Shown here: positions 62,601 to 64,000 of the stretch, piece by piece | Layout of the letters: each line of letters opens with the position of its first letter | How positions within the stretch are numbered: the stretch's first letter is position 1 | DNA from: Synergistales bacterium | Lineage (GTDB): Bacteria; Synergistota; Synergistia; Synergistales; Aminobacteriaceae | Reading direction: 5' to 3' | DNA: 64,000 nt | NCBI GenBank assembly: GCA_025997955.1 | Contig: BNVH01000007.1 | Location: 7,860-71,859, forward strand | Program-made: the position numbers and the translations under genes | Notes under the pieces: model-generated | What the model saw: the letters and a program-made list of their open reading frames with translations, nothing else | The model's database searches: none | What the model was told of the DNA's origin: nothing

Positions 62601-62857
62601 AGAGCCTGAGCCGTAAGGGGAAGCTCGTTCAGCAAATGGACGCGCGACCGCGGAAAGAGCGTCTCTCTGTCCCGGACAAACTCCTCTGCCTGACGCGCGT
62701 CCGGGAGTAGCGCAAGAATAGGGGCCTGCGGTGAAGACTCCCCGCAAGCCCAAGCCCAAGCCGCGCCGCCCACCCGACCGTGAACGACGCCTCCTCTATC
62801 CCAAAGTACACTTGATACCTCATCAAGATTTCTGATGAGCGTGGAGTTTTCGGTCAA
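59645..62857 (-). CDS. mfd: Transcription-repair coupling factor (Mfd)
   Basis: A 1070-residue SF2 translocase that removes stalled RNA polymerase and recruits UvrA. It has the UvrB-like N-terminal region (VATPGACLTPCLIG, VRGFIMDVFDPVH), the RNA polymerase-interaction domain starting GQLVVHEDYGIAVFRGV at about residue 395, Walker A VGDVGFGKTEVA at about 563, DEEHRFG at about 664, and RGRVGRRNENAFAW at about 833. It is slightly shorter than the ~1150-residue E. coli protein. TTG at 62857 with GAGAGGG upstream is the start. Convergent with pth. Confidence 0.95.
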   Translation of the reverse strand: MTENSTLIRNLDEVSSVLWDRGGVVHGRVGGAAWAWACGESSPQAPILALLPDARQAEEFVRDRETLFPRSRVHLLNELPLTAQALSSRPLLLQRGETVEKWARSGGLLVATPGACLTPCLIGELDITVAKGKDYDRDEFVSWLERGGYQRSDLVWSPGQYVVRGFIMDVFDPVHALPLRFEFFDETLERIRAFKPESQKSVAELDETDIHSVSAARKANLPGLIPNSAKMVIFEPKKIESQANSYYWLSEELRGGASKIDKLPSWEEVFMSLARLPRLRVTKAADRCDATLDIDDCPPFRGDADSLVRLCGSLSENGFRIRIISLNPRFIDKKASFFDQFRENPRSIEIEVVSGSLSGGFVDRQGRTAYLSDRELSGISANFSAASPHAPSEWRDRLEIGQLVVHEDYGIAVFRGVSEFELPPRAEPEAPWLRGEASPKEMTDAITLEFDENRRLLIPVSQFYKLTPLLDHEGDEIQLSSLSSKKWRKSIEESREKAKEEAKILISLFAHREFERREPFMRGDELYGEFAAAFPYPETADQLTAIADIMRDMDRPFPMDRLLVGDVGFGKTEVAMRAAFRALLSGKQVCVLVPTTILAQQHYATFTSRMSGFSVKIGLLSRFATKRNIDKTLSEAKKGNIDILIGTHKLLQKGVSFRNIGLLVIDEEHRFGVMHKEELKRNYGAVDILSLSATPIPRTLSLSLRGLRDISVLSTPPNDRLPVTTYAGPWQSALIRKAVTVELSRGGQVYFVTNRISRMDIQQNMLSNFFPDAKIKIAHGQMPERELESTMVDFYDGKIDILLCTTIIESGLDVGRANTIIVDDAQELGLAQMYQLRGRVGRRNENAFAWFFYPADADLHSETLDRLDAISSFTGLGSGYSLARRDLEIRGAGEAGGTKQHGNSKTGFHLFYRMLEREISILRGGGNEERPEITSDITGSIPNFYIPQDDVRVTLYRRVMKCEQAGSMDEAVSLGEEMTDRFGPLPEPTRRLVDLAAIRAGAAAFGFKSLAISGRELKGKGDFSGESGKKLALALKKARGWSVIGGSLSGPGGAKGIRNLAEAMASSRSC

Positions 62858-63015
62858 TAATTACCCTCTCAATTGGTTATATACTTCCAGCTTCAAATCT
62901 ATTCTGTGGCGTCATTTTTATTTTATTTTGCTCTTCTCGAATAACACCATAGATGATTATACCAGAGGTTGAATCAAGACAGACGCCACGGAAAAGACAT
63001 GAGCTATCTTGTTTA

Positions 63016-63754
63016 CTATTGAGGAACTAATGTTTGGAGCTTATCTATCGGCAATTCGGCAATCTCGGCAACTTCCAGCAACGTCATGCCGCGCGCCAGC
63101 ATTTTCCGAGCCACATCAAAAGCCTTTTTCTCAATGCCCTTCTCAATGCCCTTCTCAATGCCTTCCTTGATGCCTTCCTCAATGCCTTCCTTGATGCCTT
63201 CCTTGATGCCTTTCTCAATGCCTTCCTTGATGCCTTTCTCAATGCCTTTTAGTTCCGCTTCTTCCGAATAGGTCAAAATTTTATCCTGCAACATCACATC
63301 CCCCTCCTTGAACTCAGTGTATTGAGCAAACAGTTCTCTGTACAGCCGCTCCATATGATCCAGCACTATACGCTTGTCAGCTTCGCTTACTAAACCGGAC
63401 GCCTCGGCGCGGTCCGCCGTCTCTACAAGTTCGTCCACAATGGTTTTCATCTCTACGGCCAGTTCCGCGCGACGCTTGGATGTCTTAGCCGACACTGTTT
63501 GTTTACGTAATTTTAACACATAGAATGGCAATAGAATAGCGAGTTTACGTTCCTCAAGCTCTTTTATATCATGCTCAAGAAATTTGAACGACTTCACTTT
63601 GTAGTCGTATTGTTCGCCTTCGGGAAATTCTAGAGAAAGCGTGACCTCGTCTGGCGTTCTTTTCGTAGTTTCCCAATAGATAATCCTTGCGTTAGGGAAT
63701 TTTATAGATATTTTACTCCCGTCCTCCGATATTGTTTTCTTGCGAAGCCGTCGA
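63016..63754 (-). CDS. Rpn-family recombination-promoting nuclease/putative transposase, 3' exon interrupted by a group II intron
   Basis: The frame runs from the intron border near 63754 to the TAA at 63016, about 245 codons. It contains ISIKFPNARIIYW, TTKRTPDEVTLSLEFPEG, EQYDYKVKSFKFLEHDI and ELEERKLAILLPFYVLKLRK, a hallmark central part of Rpn/PD-(D/E)XK-type proteins. Then comes a charged linker and about ten copies of a KGI/EGI heptad-like unit (residues encoded by 63120-63250), and a final helical domain. The annotated GTG at 63597 is only an internal codon: the open frame continues upstream to the intron, so the N-terminal exon lies beyond the window. Confidence 0.75.
63120..63250 (-). 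repeat. 12-bp tandem repeats in the Rpn gene coding EGIKEGIEKGI
   Basis: About eleven imperfect 12-bp units (plus strand pattern CTTCCTTGATGC or TTCTCAATGCC) encode alternating KEGI/EKGI. Such in-frame repeats usually change in number by slippage without breaking the gene. Confidence 0.85.
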
Positions 63755-63811
63755 GTAGACAGTAGGCAATCTCAATGCTTGAGTGAAAGGGATTGTCTAC
63801 TGCCCCTCACG

Positions 63812-63844
63812 GAACCGTACTTGCGGTTTTCCCGCATACGGCTC
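63812..63844 (-). ncRNA. Group II intron domain V
   Basis: The minus strand carries the catalytic domain V: GAGCCGTATGCGG, a GAAA loop, ACCGCAAGTACGGTTC. The AGC triad and terminal GUUC pairing match the domain V consensus. Confidence 0.92.
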
Positions 63845-63845
63845 T

Positions 63846-64000
63846 TCAAATCAGCTTCAGTTCAACAGTCCAAATGTCCTTCGTCAGGCGCGGTTTCACT
63901 ATGTAGTAGTTCCATATCCGCTCGAACGCTTCGCTCTTCATCTTGCCTTTTTGGTCTCTTCGGTTCAGCATTCGGAAGCTTGCGTATTTTACATACTCGT
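63846..64000 (-). CDS. ltrA: Group II intron reverse transcriptase/maturase, C-terminal end (partial)
   Basis: Fifty-one codons up to the TGA at 63846-63848 read YVKYASFRMLNRRDQKGKMK, then SEAFERIWNYYIVKPRL and a short tail. The RR-(x)-KGKM and KPR elements are typical of the maturase-specific (GIIM) and DNA-binding end of group II intron proteins. The catalytic reverse transcriptase part is beyond the window edge. Confidence 0.75.
   Translation of the reverse strand, partial: EYVKYASFRMLNRRDQKGKMKSEAFERIWNYYIVKPRLTKDIWTVELKLI

Larger units (their letters stand above)
63755..64000 (-). mobile_element. Group II intron, 3' part, inserted in the Rpn gene
   Basis: The right end of the window is the 3' end of a group II intron on the minus strand: maturase C-terminus (stop at 63846-63848), domain V (63812-63844), then a domain VI-like hairpin (GGCAGTAGACAATC against GATTGCCTACTGTC) ending in TAC at about 63755. 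The 5' end of the intron and exon lies outside the window. The exact splice site is inferred from the hairpin end. Confidence 0.8.

Overview
The window looks like a Synergistetes (Synergistota) chromosome segment of roughly 50% GC. The strongest taxonomic clue is the C-terminus of the surface protein at 28672-30399: a Ser/Gly/Cys motif, a hydrophobic stretch and a basic tail, as in the Synergist-CTERM sorting signal. Several copies of AAA-like/PD-(D/E)XK proteins, a CTC-type bL25 and NifS/NifU-type Fe-S genes fit this, but no rRNA is present, so the assignment is inferred.

Layout. 1-3.5 kb: end of a peptide-type solute-binding protein, CDP-glucose synthase (rfbF), cysK with a GGDEF remnant behind it, then tRNA-Pro and tRNA-Ser. 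3.7-9.4 kb: a small coiled-coil membrane protein, then a leftward run of nucleoside kinase, AlbA-like protein, Na/Pi symporter and PhoU. 9.6-14.1 kb: a rightward signalling operon of two HD-GYP response regulators and a hybrid kinase. 14.1-21.4 kb: a leftward housekeeping run (ribBA, ribH, a WecG-type glycosyltransferase fused to a membrane domain, rlmH, ybaB, recR, hicAB, gltX). 21.5-25.2 kb: AEC transporter plus ACT protein, facing a nifS-nifU-tag operon.

25.3-32.4 kb holds three AAA/PD-(D/E)XK paralogues with near-identical blocks, interrupted by the CTERM surface protein and a 14-copy 7-bp tandem repeat. 32.5-36.2 kb: AlaX-type editing protein, class I aldolase, folC.

36.6-48.7 kb is the main accessory region, a putative antiphage island: SNF2 helicase with a DUF3883-like nuclease end, DUF3644 (HEPN-like), DUF1156 adenine methyltransferase, AAA ATPase, a decayed nuclease and a partial duplication, and a large DUF499 ATPase with a HEPN-like N-terminus. 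DUF3644 and the middle of the methyltransferase are visibly AT-richer than their flanks, so the island looks like a mosaic. 48.8-53.1 kb: a polysaccharide operon (O-antigen ligase/polymerase, deacetylase, methyltransferase, glycosyltransferase), then an IS66 remnant.

53.7-58.4 kb: a leftward NitT/TauT/ThiXYZ-like ABC transporter, divergent from a TPP-riboswitch-controlled thiW-tenA pair, which suggests a thiamine or pyrimidine salvage locus. The transporter has its own long leader with a small ORF and a terminator. 58.4-62.9 kb: bL25 (ctc), pth and mfd. The right edge holds the 3' exon of an Rpn-family nuclease gene interrupted by a group II intron that runs off the window.
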